DNA of 64,000 nt from Hydromicrobium sp964415365 (GCA_964415365.1 CAYPYW010000007.1:30423-94422); one strand, 5' to 3'; shown: positions 43,147 through 53,685, counted from the first letter of the stretch. Made by a program: numbers and translations. The notes: generated by a model not told the origin, from the sequence alone.

Positions 43147-45825
43147 TTGATTAAAAAAGTAGCGATAAGTGTAATAATTATTATTTTCTTCTTTTCTCTT
43201 TTTTATTTCATTTTTGGATACAATTTCCTTTCTGGGGGAGATATATTTTTCCCATTAAATCCTATTGAATCGTTCCGCCAAATTTTCAGTTATTATAATC
43301 AATTTTACCTAGGTGGATCAGGAATTGATATCAATTATGCGTTTCCCTACCTAGCTTTTTTTATTCTTATAAAGAGTATTGGATTTAATTTTATTGTTGC
43401 TCAAAGATTGTGGTTTTTCTCAATTTTTACATTAGGGTTTTTTATATTTTATTATTTTATAAATGAATTTTCAGGTGATGAGGATAATTATTTTCATAAG
43501 TTAATAGCGTCTTTTCTTTATACTATTAATCCATTTACTTTAATGATGTTTTCCACTAGTAATTTGCTTATAGTTTATTTTTCTTTACCATTATTTTTTA
43601 TCCAAATGTATAAATACTATAAAGATTTAAAACTTAAGAATTTATTAATATTAGACATCATGAGTATATTTTTAATATATGTTGGAACAAATCCTCCAAA
43701 TTATGCTGCCTTTATTATTTTTACTATTTTGATTTTTATAATCATAATTATTAAAAAATACAATAGAATAATTAGAATAGTAAGAGATATTTTTATATTT
43801 TATTTAATTTTTATTTTAATAAATATTTTTTGGATTTTATCCTATATTGTAAGTATAAATAAAAATTCCATAGAATCTATAGCGAAGGGTGAGGATTGGT
43901 TTTGGACATCCAATCTATCAAGTATTCTAAATATCTTCAGGTTCCAAGGATTATGGGCTTTTGAGAGTGAGGCCTTCTCTTCAAAGTATTTTGTTTACCA
44001 AAATTATTATGAATTAAATATAGTAATAATAATGGGGTTTATAATTCTTTTTATTTCATTATTTTCATTACTAAAGAAGGAGAATAGAAGTAAAGTAATT
44101 TTATTCTTATTTTTTTTACTATTTGGTATTTTTTTTGCTAAAGGAGTGCACTCACCTTTAGCAGGGATAAACAGTTGGCTTGTTTTAAATTTTCCTTTCT
44201 TTTGGTTATTCAGAGAACCTTGGCCGAAATTCATGCCTATCGTGATATTTTCTTCCAGTTGCCTTTTTTATTTTGGCATAATACAAATATCTAAGAATAT
44301 CAAGAGGAAGAGTATTGAGTCTATATTTCTGTTTTTTTTATTGTTAATACTAATAGTAAATGCACTACCTTTTTTCCGAATGGAGGAAAACATAGGCGAT
44401 AGAGGTGATCTTCCTGGAGCTAGTATTGAAATTCCTCAGTATTGGTTTGAAAGTGGAAGTTATATAAATGAGATACCTGATATTGGTAAAATACTTCTGC
44501 TTCCTCAACCTCCATTTTATCAAATGCATTATAATTGGTGGGGAGATGGTTATTATGGAACTGATCCTACATCCTTTTTTATTTTTAGGCCGTTAATCTC
44601 TACTGCACCTGGCGGTGGTTATGTAAAATCCCAATACGGTAATAAAATAATAGAAATGTTTTATGAGAATTATTTAAATAATAAAGACTTTAATTCAAAA
44701 AATTATCTTTCATTAATGAATACAATGTATATTTTGCACCGTAAAGATCTAGATTGGACTCATATGGGGACTGGTGGAACTTTAGAAGAACCGAAAAAAG
44801 TCAAAGGTTTAATTAAAGATAATAATATTGCAAGCCTTAATAAAACTTTTGGATATTTTGACTTAGATAAAATAAAAACTGACCAATATTTTTTAAATGA
44901 ATTGATTGTAAAGTACCCTTATTTAAAAGATGAGTCAGCTTTGGATTTTTACAAAATAGATTTTTCATATTTTAATCCTATTTTCTATATTCCTACTTAT
45001 GTTTATAAATCAAGTGAATCTATTGATGCTTTACCATTAATGGTGTCTAGTAAGGATTACAATATTGATTCTGTTATTTATTTGACTAGTCAAAGTGAAA
45101 ATGTTAGTAAAACTATTGATCTCCCTAAAATTATATCAAAGCAAGCTACAATTGAATTTAAAAAAATAAATCCAACGAAATATAGAATTATAATACACAA
45201 TGCGACTGGAATATTTCCAATTAATTTTTTAGAGAGTTTTAATAGTGGTTGGAAAATCTATCTTGTTAGAAATGGTAACATCAATTCTTTGGTAACAGAA
45301 GATAATCAATTTTTAAGTAATTATAAGATAATGGATAGTGATGTAGGAGTACAAGCAGATAAAAATGAATTAAAGGAATTTATTATCTCAGGATTAATTT
45401 CAACATTAGGAGATAATGAGGAAAAAGTTATAGAGCATAGAAAATGGGAAGATGATAAACAATTATTAGACTATAAGGAATGCTATAATATTGACTTTAT
45501 CTCAAAAAATTTTAATGGAACTATACAGAATAACAATCTTCCAAATGGGTATGTATGGGAAACTTGGTTTCGGAAACCGATTATTAGTGAGTTAAATCAT
45601 CTTATATCCAATGGATATGCAAACTCTTGGATAATTAACATAGATGAGATATGTTCTAAATACAATATCGAAGCAAATAGAAATGGGGTTTTTGATATCG
45701 AGTTAATAGTTGAATTTTGGCCTCAGCGTTTTTTATATATAAGTTTATTTATATCTGCCCTTACTTTTTTAGGATGTATTATTTACTTAATATATGATTG
45801 GAAAAAATATACCAAAAGTTTATAA
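43147..45825 (+). CDS. Very large membrane protein, GT-C type, AftD/YfhO-like layout
   Basis: The 892 residues comprise about 12 hydrophobic helices in the first 400 and a long extracytoplasmic region, then a final helix (about 865-885). The first loop has FLSGGDIFFPLNP with D32 placed like the catalytic acid of GT-C enzymes. The layout resembles bacterial alpha-(1->3)-arabinofuranosyltransferase-type and YfhO-type proteins. It probably decorates the glycan from a polyprenyl-phosphate sugar outside the cell. Start is TTG with GTAGGG upstream. It is among the most AT-rich genes here. Confidence 0.6.
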   Translation: MIKKVAISVIIIIFFFSLFYFIFGYNFLSGGDIFFPLNPIESFRQIFSYYNQFYLGGSGIDINYAFPYLAFFILIKSIGFNFIVAQRLWFFSIFTLGFFIFYYFINEFSGDEDNYFHKLIASFLYTINPFTLMMFSTSNLLIVYFSLPLFFIQMYKYYKDLKLKNLLILDIMSIFLIYVGTNPPNYAAFIIFTILIFIIIIIKKYNRIIRIVRDIFIFYLIFILINIFWILSYIVSINKNSIESIAKGEDWFWTSNLSSILNIFRFQGLWAFESEAFSSKYFVYQNYYELNIVIIMGFIILFISLFSLLKKENRSKVILFLFFLLFGIFFAKGVHSPLAGINSWLVLNFPFFWLFREPWPKFMPIVIFSSSCLFYFGIIQISKNIKRKSIESIFLFFLLLILIVNALPFFRMEENIGDRGDLPGASIEIPQYWFESGSYINEIPDIGKILLLPQPPFYQMHYNWWGDGYYGTDPTSFFIFRPLISTAPGGGYVKSQYGNKIIEMFYENYLNNKDFNSKNYLSLMNTMYILHRKDLDWTHMGTGGTLEEPKKVKGLIKDNNIASLNKTFGYFDLDKIKTDQYFLNELIVKYPYLKDESALDFYKIDFSYFNPIFYIPTYVYKSSESIDALPLMVSSKDYNIDSVIYLTSQSENVSKTIDLPKIISKQATIEFKKINPTKYRIIIHNATGIFPINFLESFNSGWKIYLVRNGNINSLVTEDNQFLSNYKIMDSDVGVQADKNELKEFIISGLISTLGDNEEKVIEHRKWEDDKQLLDYKECYNIDFISKNFNGTIQNNNLPNGYVWETWFRKPIISELNHLISNGYANSWIINIDEICSKYNIEANRNGVFDIELIVEFWPQRFLYISLFISALTFLGCIIYLIYDWKKYTKSL

Positions 45826-45878
45826 GAAAGTAATAAATTATAAAAATTATAATTAAAGTTTAGATTAAATATTTTTTT

Positions 45879-47177
45879 ATGAAGGAGCTTATTGTAATTA
45901 AAAGTAATAATAGGACAATGCAAAATTTTAAAAATATGGAAGGAATAAAGTCAAAGACATTTATATATTTATTATTTATTTTTCTTATGGTCTCTCTTTT
46001 ATTAAGAATTATTATTGGGAATATATATCTAATATCTATTTTTTTATTTGTTTTAATATTTATTATATCCCAACATTCTGATTTGGAATATAGATACTTT
46101 GTAGGTTTTGCATTGATACTTTCTATTACTTGCCTTTTCCTATTAATCTTAAATTATGATTTGTTAGCAGAGTATTTTGCAAATTATGTGTATGGGTTTT
46201 TATTGTTAGGATTAGTTGGCTATTTTTTAGATAATTTAAGAGGTAGGTTAAAAAAGAAAGGCTATTTTAAAATTTATAGATTGATTTTTTTATCTTTTTT
46301 AATTTTAACTTTAATTTCTCCACTGATTATTTACAGAGAGTTTATTCCAAAATTGCCAGGTATTATTAAATATATGAATCATTATATTCATAAAGAGAAT
46401 GCAGTTATTAAAACAAAAATAGAAGAAAATATGATAATCACTGTTGAAAATCCTGAAGAAGATAGTGAAATATCTGGTATGGTAAAGATATCCGGCTGGG
46501 CAATTGAGGGAAATTCGCGAGATGGTTCAGGAATAGATAAAGTCGAGATTTTTGTTGATGGTAAACCCGGTATAGGAAAGCATCTAGATTTAAATGATAC
46601 TAAATTCAGAAAAGAAGATTCCCCTGCATACGAATTAGTAAAGAGATTTTATAGCCAGTATTATGATAAAGAACCTGATGATGAGACTATTAACTATTGG
46701 CAGATTAAATTAGAATCTGGCGAGATTTCCATTGATAAAATAGCTATAAATTTTTTTTTAAGTGAGGAGTTTAAAAGCAGAAATCTAAATGATAAAGAGT
46801 ATATAAATATACTGTATTTATCATTATTAAATAGAGAACCTGATGATAAGGGTCTTACATATTGGTTAGATGTATTGAATAAAGGCACAGAGAGGAATGC
46901 TGTATTTTATGAGTTCTTAAAATCAGTTGAACATAAGGGGGTATGTAGAGATTATTATAATAAGTTATACAAATATTTGGAATATATAAATGTAGGTGTT
47001 AATTTACCAAGGGAAGATATTGGAAATAGTTATGGTGAACAATTTAAAAATAGCGGTTTTATTTTTAATTTTGATAGTATAAAATTCGAGAATGGGGAGC
47101 ATATAATTTATGTTTATGCCTATAGCCAGTATTTTGGTTGGGATTATGTAAGTTTTAATATAGATGTAAAAAATTAG
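45879..47177 (+). CDS. Membrane protein with Ig-like domain interrupted by DUF4214
   Basis: The 432 residues have four or five N-terminal helices (about 28-160). A region outside the membrane begins as an Ig-like fold (VKISGWAIEGNSRDGSGIDK, VEIFVDGKP). It is interrupted at about 245-365 by a DUF4214 module with two repeats (RFYSQYYDKEPDDETINYW and LYLSLLNREPDDKGLTYW). The fold then resumes with NSYGEQFKNSGFIFNFD and GEHIIYVYAYSQ. DUF4214 is found in surface and S-layer-like proteins. Function is unknown. It lies between two GT-C-like giants. Confidence 0.7.
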   Translation: MKELIVIKSNNRTMQNFKNMEGIKSKTFIYLLFIFLMVSLLLRIIIGNIYLISIFLFVLIFIISQHSDLEYRYFVGFALILSITCLFLLILNYDLLAEYFANYVYGFLLLGLVGYFLDNLRGRLKKKGYFKIYRLIFLSFLILTLISPLIIYREFIPKLPGIIKYMNHYIHKENAVIKTKIEENMIITVENPEEDSEISGMVKISGWAIEGNSRDGSGIDKVEIFVDGKPGIGKHLDLNDTKFRKEDSPAYELVKRFYSQYYDKEPDDETINYWQIKLESGEISIDKIAINFFLSEEFKSRNLNDKEYINILYLSLLNREPDDKGLTYWLDVLNKGTERNAVFYEFLKSVEHKGVCRDYYNKLYKYLEYINVGVNLPREDIGNSYGEQFKNSGFIFNFDSIKFENGEHIIYVYAYSQYFGWDYVSFNIDVKN

Positions 47178-47210
47178 CCTATACCCTTTAAAAAATAAAT
47201 CAAATTTTTT

Positions 47211-50054
47211 ATGAGAGTTACAATTATAGATTATTTTAAGAAAAATAGATTTAATATTTTCATCTTTCTTATATTTTTAGTTTTACCCTTTTTTTTCTTT
47301 AGAGATGCTTTCAAACTTTCATCAGTTATTTTAGGTTCAGGTGATGCAATTGATTATATTTCAGGAAAATCATTACAGATATATAATTTAAAAAATTTTA
47401 ATTTGATTTTCTGGAATCGTTATAGTTATTGCGGTCATCCAGTATTAGACTTCACTTTTCTTTATCCTATATCGCTATTATTAGATTTAATTTTTCCTAT
47501 AGTGTTGTCTCATAATTTATCTTTTCTGATTCATTTTTCTCTAGCTGGAATATTCCTTTATCTGTTTTTAAATGAATTCAATTTAAATAAGTTTGCCAGT
47601 TTTACCAGTGGTCTTATTTTTATGTTTAGTGGTCTTTTAGTCTCTAATAAGTCTATTGCTACTTATAAAACTATTATATGGTTTCCACTAATACTTCTTT
47701 TTTTAGAAAGATTTAGAAAAACAAAAAGAATAGAGTTTATGCTGGCTGCTTCTATTTTTTATAGTTTTGCGATTTTAGGACATATGCAAGTTTTCTTTTA
47801 TGGTTCAATAGTATTATTGCTTTATATAATATATTACTCTCTTATCTATAAAGGTGTTAAAAATTACTTTTTTTTATTATCATTATTAATTTTTGTAATA
47901 GCTTTTTCTGTCGGTTTTATTTTTATTTATACTATAAATAGTAGTGTAGCCAGCAGTGTTAGGGGATTGGTTAGTAAAGAGTATGATTATTTTTCTATAG
48001 GTTCTCTGAGCCCAAGGTTATTACCAATTTTATTTTTCCCATTCTTATTTGGAGCTAAAAATCCTGATGTTTCTGGTATTCCACATTTTTTAAGATGGTT
48101 TGGAAGTGAAGATGTAATTGGAATGTCTATCTACTTTGGCATTTTAACTATCCCATTTTTTATATTTGGGATTCTCAGGAAGGATAAGCATAAATATTTC
48201 TGGATTTTTATTATGATTCTTTCATTTTTATTGGTTTTAGGTAAATATACACCACTTAATAAGTTAATGTATTACATACCCATTTATAATAGGTTTAGGT
48301 ATCCTACCAGGAATTGGTTTGAATTTGGTCTTGCTTTTTCAATTTTATCTGGCTTCGGGTTTGATTCTTTTATGAAATTGGAGAAACGAAAGGTTAGAAA
48401 GATTATTTTAGTTTCAATAGGTATTCTCAGCACGGTTTTAATAGGTTTTCTTTTATTTTATATATTATTTAAAAATGGTTTTCAAGAAAAAATAATAGAA
48501 TATTTCAAGCCAGTTTTATTACAAATATATTATGATGGAAGAGAAATATCGGAAGTTTTTAAGGAAAGTATAAAACTTACCAATTATTCAATCTATATGC
48601 CTTTAATAATTATAATTGTTTCTATCTTTTTGCTTATTTTGGCTATTTTTAAAAGAAATAAATTTATTTATTCATTGATTATCCTATTTATTTTTTTGGA
48701 TTTATTTTCATGGGGGCATTTTGAAGAGAAGAATACTCCTAATATTTTTTTGCCTAAGGATAAGAGCGTGGAGTCAACAAAATTGGAGTTTTTAGATGAT
48801 GAAGATTCGTTATTTAGAATACAATCATTGATAGAGGTTCCGTCCCAAAACATATATCTTAGATCGAAAAATATATATTATAGAAGGGAATATATGGGAG
48901 GCTATGGCTATAGTTTACTAGAGTTTAATTGTATAACTGAAATAGATGAAAACGGCAATGCAAATTGGGGTAAATTATTAAGAAATAACAATGTCATCTC
49001 AATACTTAATACCAGATATATTATTCTTCCCCAGATGGAAAATAATAAGGAATTTATGGGTAGTATAGTTAAATATTACTGGAGCAGTAAAGGAGAACCT
49101 GTCCTGCAAGGTTTAAAAAGTAATGCTGAGTTTAAACACTCATCTTTAGATTCTGAAGAAAATATAATAAAGATAAGCGGGGAGGGTAACGTAACTAAAT
49201 TTTATAAGGTGCCAATTAATATTGAAAGCGATAAGGATTATATGATTACTTTTAATATTAAAGCAAATGGCACTCTAGATGACAATATCTTCTTTGATTT
49301 CTATGGTGATAGATATGATTTCCTGGAGCAGGACCTTAACATTGCTTTTGGGGAAATTGGAGAGGAGTATGCAAGGTTTGAAATGATAATAAATTCAAAT
49401 GATGTTCCGGAGAACACTGATATATACTTCAGGGTGTATACTACCTCTGGTGGTGAGATATGGATTAAAGATCTGACTATAAACGAATTAAAAAAGTATG
49501 AAAATTATAAAGTAGTGTATCAGGATGAAGAAATTTTCGTACTTGAGAATATAAATTGTGCCCCACGTTTCTTCGCTCCTGAAAATATAATACCAGTAAG
49601 AGATTATGAAGAAGCTAAAGAAATACTCTGGGAATATGATGTAAAATTGGATAGCGAAAGATTTGACCCACAAAAAGATGTATTGGTGGAAGGATGGGAT
49701 ATTGGAAAATGTAATTTCAATACCAGGGACGTGGTAATAGATATTAATGATTATGGTAATAATGAGGTGTCTCTAGATGTTGAATCAAAAGAAAACATAT
49801 TCCTTGTTTTTTCTAATACCTATTATCCGGGATGGAGTGCCACCGTAGATGGTGATGAAACAAATATATATAGGACTGATGGAACAATTCAGGGTATATA
49901 CGTTCCAGGAGGCAAACATAGGATAGTATTCAATTATCTGCCAAAATTATTCTGGTTATATATGACAATAAGTGTTTCATCTTTCATTTTAACTATTGGT
50001 ACGATAATTGTACTTTTTTTCAGGACAAGGAAAAAATCTTTTAACAACGATTAA
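47211..50054 (+). CDS. YfhO-family membrane glycosyltransferase-like protein
   Basis: The 947 residues comprise about 12 helices up to residue 490, a large extracytoplasmic domain (about 500-910) and a final helix. LGSGDAIDYI near residue 45 supplies the acidic loop residue. The C-terminus has the YfhO hallmark TYYPGWSATVDGDETNIYR, then QGIYVPGGKHRIVFNYLP. YfhO proteins glycosylate cell-surface polymers such as lipoteichoic acid. It closes the AT-rich cassette; a weak hairpin follows. Confidence 0.8.
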   Translation: MRVTIIDYFKKNRFNIFIFLIFLVLPFFFFRDAFKLSSVILGSGDAIDYISGKSLQIYNLKNFNLIFWNRYSYCGHPVLDFTFLYPISLLLDLIFPIVLSHNLSFLIHFSLAGIFLYLFLNEFNLNKFASFTSGLIFMFSGLLVSNKSIATYKTIIWFPLILLFLERFRKTKRIEFMLAASIFYSFAILGHMQVFFYGSIVLLLYIIYYSLIYKGVKNYFFLLSLLIFVIAFSVGFIFIYTINSSVASSVRGLVSKEYDYFSIGSLSPRLLPILFFPFLFGAKNPDVSGIPHFLRWFGSEDVIGMSIYFGILTIPFFIFGILRKDKHKYFWIFIMILSFLLVLGKYTPLNKLMYYIPIYNRFRYPTRNWFEFGLAFSILSGFGFDSFMKLEKRKVRKIILVSIGILSTVLIGFLLFYILFKNGFQEKIIEYFKPVLLQIYYDGREISEVFKESIKLTNYSIYMPLIIIIVSIFLLILAIFKRNKFIYSLIILFIFLDLFSWGHFEEKNTPNIFLPKDKSVESTKLEFLDDEDSLFRIQSLIEVPSQNIYLRSKNIYYRREYMGGYGYSLLEFNCITEIDENGNANWGKLLRNNNVISILNTRYIILPQMENNKEFMGSIVKYYWSSKGEPVLQGLKSNAEFKHSSLDSEENIIKISGEGNVTKFYKVPINIESDKDYMITFNIKANGTLDDNIFFDFYGDRYDFLEQDLNIAFGEIGEEYARFEMIINSNDVPENTDIYFRVYTTSGGEIWIKDLTINELKKYENYKVVYQDEEIFVLENINCAPRFFAPENIIPVRDYEEAKEILWEYDVKLDSERFDPQKDVLVEGWDIGKCNFNTRDVVIDINDYGNNEVSLDVESKENIFLVFSNTYYPGWSATVDGDETNIYRTDGTIQGIYVPGGKHRIVFNYLPKLFWLYMTISVSSFILTIGTIIVLFFRTRKKSFNND

Positions 50055-50063
50055 ATAATGTAT

Positions 50064-50086
50064 ACTAGAGTAATTAACTAGTTTTT
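50064..50086 (+). terminator. Weak hairpin with T run after the YfhO-like gene
   Basis: ACTAG (50064-50068) and CTAGT (50078-50082) can pair around a nine-base loop and are followed by a short T run. The stem is only five bases, so termination here is uncertain, but the site fits the end of the cassette and faces a convergent gene. Confidence 0.25.
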
Positions 50087-50132
50087 AAGAATTATAAAGG
50101 CTTTAGGATGATTTAAATTTGGTTTTTTTGTC

Positions 50133-50888
50133 TTATATTTTCTTGATATTTAACTTAATTAGAAGATTTGCCTTTAACAGTTCCTCGTAATCATTAATGT
50201 TAATATTATGTCCATGCATAAAATAGCCGCAGGCCTTTTTAGTCTTGGCAACGTTATTGATTACGGATGTGATGTCTTTCTCTTTTCTTACCGGGTGAAC
50301 CGGTGTGTTCCGTATAAATTCAAATATTTCCGGCCTAAACAGGTAAATGCCGCATCCTCTTATCATGTAAGGAGGATTATCCGGTTTTTCCAGTATTTCA
50401 AGTATTTTCCCATCTTTATCCACATTTGCAGAGCAGGTTTGCCTTAGGATATCTTTGTCTTCTTCTTTTATAACCGCTTCAGTGGCAATTGATTTTGTAT
50501 CAAAGAATAAATTGATCATTGGTTCCAGAGAATCAGCTATGATACATTCATCCCCCAGAATCACAAGAAACGGCTGTTTTCTCGTGTATTTTTTGATAAG
50601 AAGAATAGCATTTGCCAGGCCATCAAGTTTCTTTTGTTCTACGAAATGAAGTCTTGATTTCAAACTCTTTTTTATATTTTTATAGTATTCTTTGATTTTT
50701 TCTTTGTGGATGCTAACAATAATGTATATATCTTCTACTCCCAGTGATTCCATGATGTTGATTATGTGGTGAAGTATTGGGCGATCATAAATTGGGAAAA
50801 GTGTTTTTGGCAGCAAATGAGATAGGTAACCTAATCTTGTGCCAGCTCCGGCTGCAGGTATGATTCCGATTTTAATTCTTTTTGCCAC
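50133..50888 (-). CDS. Sugar-1-phosphate nucleotidyltransferase, GalU/RfbA-like
   Basis: This 251-residue GT-A-like nucleotidyltransferase has IIPAAGAGTRLG at 9-20, K28 in LLPKTLFP, and the metal site LVILGDECI. A HPVRKEKDITSVIN segment near 215 and a GYFMHGHNININDYEEL ending resemble UTP- or dTTP-using enzymes. It could supply UDP-glucose (for Ugd) or dTDP-glucose (for RfbB); the sequence does not tell which. Start is GTG with no SD. It is the only minus-strand gene in the 21-62 kb stretch. Confidence 0.83.
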   Translation of the reverse strand: MAKRIKIGIIPAAGAGTRLGYLSHLLPKTLFPIYDRPILHHIINIMESLGVEDIYIIVSIHKEKIKEYYKNIKKSLKSRLHFVEQKKLDGLANAILLIKKYTRKQPFLVILGDECIIADSLEPMINLFFDTKSIATEAVIKEEDKDILRQTCSANVDKDGKILEILEKPDNPPYMIRGCGIYLFRPEIFEFIRNTPVHPVRKEKDITSVINNVAKTKKACGYFMHGHNININDYEELLKANLLIKLNIKKI

Positions 50889-51015
50889 GCGTTATAAAAA
50901 GGTTATAGATTTGTAAAAAAATACTATTTGAAATTTTTTTATCAAAAAAATTGTTTCATAAAAAAGAGAATGGAAAAACCATTTTAAATGTTTTTGCAAT
51001 TAATATATAATTTCA

Positions 51016-52743
51016 ATGAATTTCTTATTATGTGCATTGAAAACAATATTAGCTATGAATTTTACCAGAAACCCCTCTAAAAATAAAAATTTTGTAAGTT
51101 TTTTAAAGAATAATTTGTTTTTAATAGCAGCTCTAATAATATGTATTTTCCTGGTCTTTTACAATCTAGGCAATATAGAATTCTGGGGAGAAGATGAAGC
51201 TCAGACATTACTGTATGCTTCCAGGTTTATAATAGGGCTCAAAAATCATTCTCTGGCAAATGCCACTTCCTTATATTCTAACGCTACTTTATCTTTTGTA
51301 ATACTGGTGCAAGCACCATTTATTTTACTGTTCGGAGTTTGTGAACTGGCCTCAAGGATGCCTAGTGCGCTGGTTACTATTCTTACTCTTTTTGTTATTT
51401 ATAAAATAGGACTTTTGTTTTTAAACAGGAAATCTGCCAATTTTTTAGCGTTGCTTTATGCTGTGTCGGGCGCAGTCGGCCTGTTTAAAAGTTCCATAGG
51501 AGTTGGGTTTTATATATTTTTTATCCTTCTTGGATTCTATAATATTGAAAAATTCCTGTATGCACCTGATGAGAAAGAAAGAGGGAAATTTTTAAATTTA
51601 CATGCAGGACTGATTTTTGTGGTTATGGCACTGATCTCTGTTCTGGATGCTTACTTTTTTGTACCATTTTTTGTTGTTCTTTTGCTTATCAATATTAGGA
51701 AAATCAGTGTTAAGAAAATGCTGCTTAGCCTTATAGCACCCCTGATTTTATTTTTGTCCTTTATTTACTTTGAATTTATTCTAGCCAGGCAATTGACCGG
51801 AGTAAACAATGCAACCTATGAACATTTGATTGGAAGAAAAGGAAATCTTGGATTAACCTTCAATTTCAAAGAATTCATCCTGGGATTTATAACCAGTTAC
51901 TCAATTTATTTTGTTATCTTATTTTTAGCTTCATTGATAGTGGTAATAATTTTACTGGCACTAAAAAAAGCAAAGATACCAGGAATCCTGAAACGGATTA
52001 TGCTGCTTTTTTCTCTACATTTTTTGGTATGGATGTTTTTAATGGAGAGAGAAAATGGGCATCTTATGAATAGCTACCCTGTAGCATTGCTTATTATTGC
52101 CTTTGCTTTTGAATCAATCAGCAATCTGGTAAGAGATAAGAAATTTTTAAGAGCCGGTATAGGAATTGCGGCAAAAGTATTATTAAGCACTGCTCTGGCA
52201 GTTTTTATTTGCTTTAATTTTTATCATACTTTTATAGTTTTCAATGATTTGTCTCAGGATAAAGAAAAATATCCTGCAATTTACATGCCGGGGGGAATTC
52301 CTGCTGGCTACGTCTGGGGGCATAAGGTGGGAATAAAAAGTGCTGCGTATCTATTAAGAAAGGATAAATTTTTTACCGGAGGCCTGGTCTCCCATCTGGG
52401 ATCCGCATTTAATTTCATTTATATGGGGGGTGAAATAATAGTTTATAATTCCAGTAATGCGATTGAGTATATGTTGGCTGGAGAAGATATAACTCAAAAA
52501 TATAAGATAAGATATATAGCGGTTTCTCCTGATTTTTTTAACAAGGAATATCTGGGGTATATTGATTCGAAAGGTTTTAAAAAGGTTATTATCACTTATA
52601 ATGGTGAGGAGATTTATTATATATATGATGTTTTAAAAACTGGCGGCGAGGTTGTCGTGATCGGTAGAGATCAGTATGATAGAGAATACAATGAAGAATA
52701 TACAGGTATAGGTGTCGCCTTACCCTATTTTAATAGTTTTTAA
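51016..52743 (+). CDS. GT39-like membrane glycosyltransferase (PMT/ArnT class)
   Basis: The 575 residues have about 10-12 helices and an extracytoplasmic C-terminal part (about 420-575). The first loop has NIEFWGEDEAQTLLYASRF with E59-D60-E61, the acidic GT-C motif, and LASRMPSALVTILTLFVIY further on matches the ArnT/PMT family. It would move a sugar from a polyprenyl-phosphate carrier outside the cell. TATAAT at 51006-51011 is close to the ATG, so the in-frame ATG at 51055 is an alternative start. Confidence 0.83.
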   Translation: MNFLLCALKTILAMNFTRNPSKNKNFVSFLKNNLFLIAALIICIFLVFYNLGNIEFWGEDEAQTLLYASRFIIGLKNHSLANATSLYSNATLSFVILVQAPFILLFGVCELASRMPSALVTILTLFVIYKIGLLFLNRKSANFLALLYAVSGAVGLFKSSIGVGFYIFFILLGFYNIEKFLYAPDEKERGKFLNLHAGLIFVVMALISVLDAYFFVPFFVVLLLINIRKISVKKMLLSLIAPLILFLSFIYFEFILARQLTGVNNATYEHLIGRKGNLGLTFNFKEFILGFITSYSIYFVILFLASLIVVIILLALKKAKIPGILKRIMLLFSLHFLVWMFLMERENGHLMNSYPVALLIIAFAFESISNLVRDKKFLRAGIGIAAKVLLSTALAVFICFNFYHTFIVFNDLSQDKEKYPAIYMPGGIPAGYVWGHKVGIKSAAYLLRKDKFFTGGLVSHLGSAFNFIYMGGEIIVYNSSNAIEYMLAGEDITQKYKIRYIAVSPDFFNKEYLGYIDSKGFKKVIITYNGEEIYYIYDVLKTGGEVVVIGRDQYDREYNEEYTGIGVALPYFNSF

Positions 52744-52827
52744 TTTTTTTGGGATAAGAAATAGTACTTAATTGACAGAGCCTAAATGTATTGATAAAAA
52801 TAATAAAAAATTACAAAGGATTGAGTA

Positions 52828-53685
52828 ATGAATAAAAACAAGATTTCAAAATTCAGGGATACAATTAAATTACGTGACATAGTATTAATTTTTTTAAAGA
52901 GGAAATGGATTTTTATAGGGTTCTTTCTTGTTGTTTCAATAATAGGACTGCTTTTTACATTTTTAAAAACTCCAGTTTACCAGTCATCTTCTACTCTGAA
53001 ATTGAAGGATGTTTATTATGAAGAAAATCTTTATAAGTATTTTCCGGAAGAAGCCCGTAGCCTGGGAATTTTTGCCCCCGGAATGGTAGTGAGTGAACTG
53101 GAAAGTGAAGTCCTTACCGGGATAACAAAGGATATCAGGGATGATATCTTACTGGATGAGGTATCCGCAAAGTTGGACTTTGAAATTGATAAGGATAAGC
53201 TGAATGAAAGTATTAGTGCCCTGATAGATCAAGGCAATAAAGTTATTAGAATCATTGTTACCTATATCAGCAGAGAAGGATCCTATGAGATAAACAATAC
53301 TCTGATTAATACCTATCTGGAAGACAGGAAAAATGATAAATCAAAGATAATAGGAGATATTATTGCAGATATTGATAGCAGTATAACTGAACTTCAAGAA
53401 CAGTATGAAAATATTGAGGGTCAGAATGAAGATATGGATAATGCCGAAGGCGAGCTTGGCTCGATAAATAATCTGATAGTCGATTTAAATGGGATAAAAT
53501 ACAATTTAGAAAATAATAGGGAAATATATATAAATAATGTAGAGATAACAGAGGAACCGAGCATTCCGTCAGAAGCTATAAATATGGATAATTTCAAAAG
53601 TATATTGATCACAATTTTTGCAGCCATAGCGGCTGGTTTAGTAGCTGTGTACTTACCAGGTATTTTTGTCACTTTCAAGGAGTAA
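52828..53685 (+). CDS. Wzz/Wzc-N type chain-length determinant
   Basis: The 285 residues have a membrane helix at about 27-47, a periplasm-side or external helical region and a second helix at about 258-280. The first helix is followed by TPVYQSSSTLKL, the Wzz/YveK hallmark. Such proteins set the length of polymer made by a Wzy polymerase. There is no tyrosine-kinase domain, so a partner kinase would lie elsewhere or be absent. AAAGGATTGAG precedes the ATG. It starts the downstream polysaccharide operon. Confidence 0.88.
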   Translation: MNKNKISKFRDTIKLRDIVLIFLKRKWIFIGFFLVVSIIGLLFTFLKTPVYQSSSTLKLKDVYYEENLYKYFPEEARSLGIFAPGMVVSELESEVLTGITKDIRDDILLDEVSAKLDFEIDKDKLNESISALIDQGNKVIRIIVTYISREGSYEINNTLINTYLEDRKNDKSKIIGDIIADIDSSITELQEQYENIEGQNEDMDNAEGELGSINNLIVDLNGIKYNLENNREIYINNVEITEEPSIPSEAINMDNFKSILITIFAAIAAGLVAVYLPGIFVTFKE

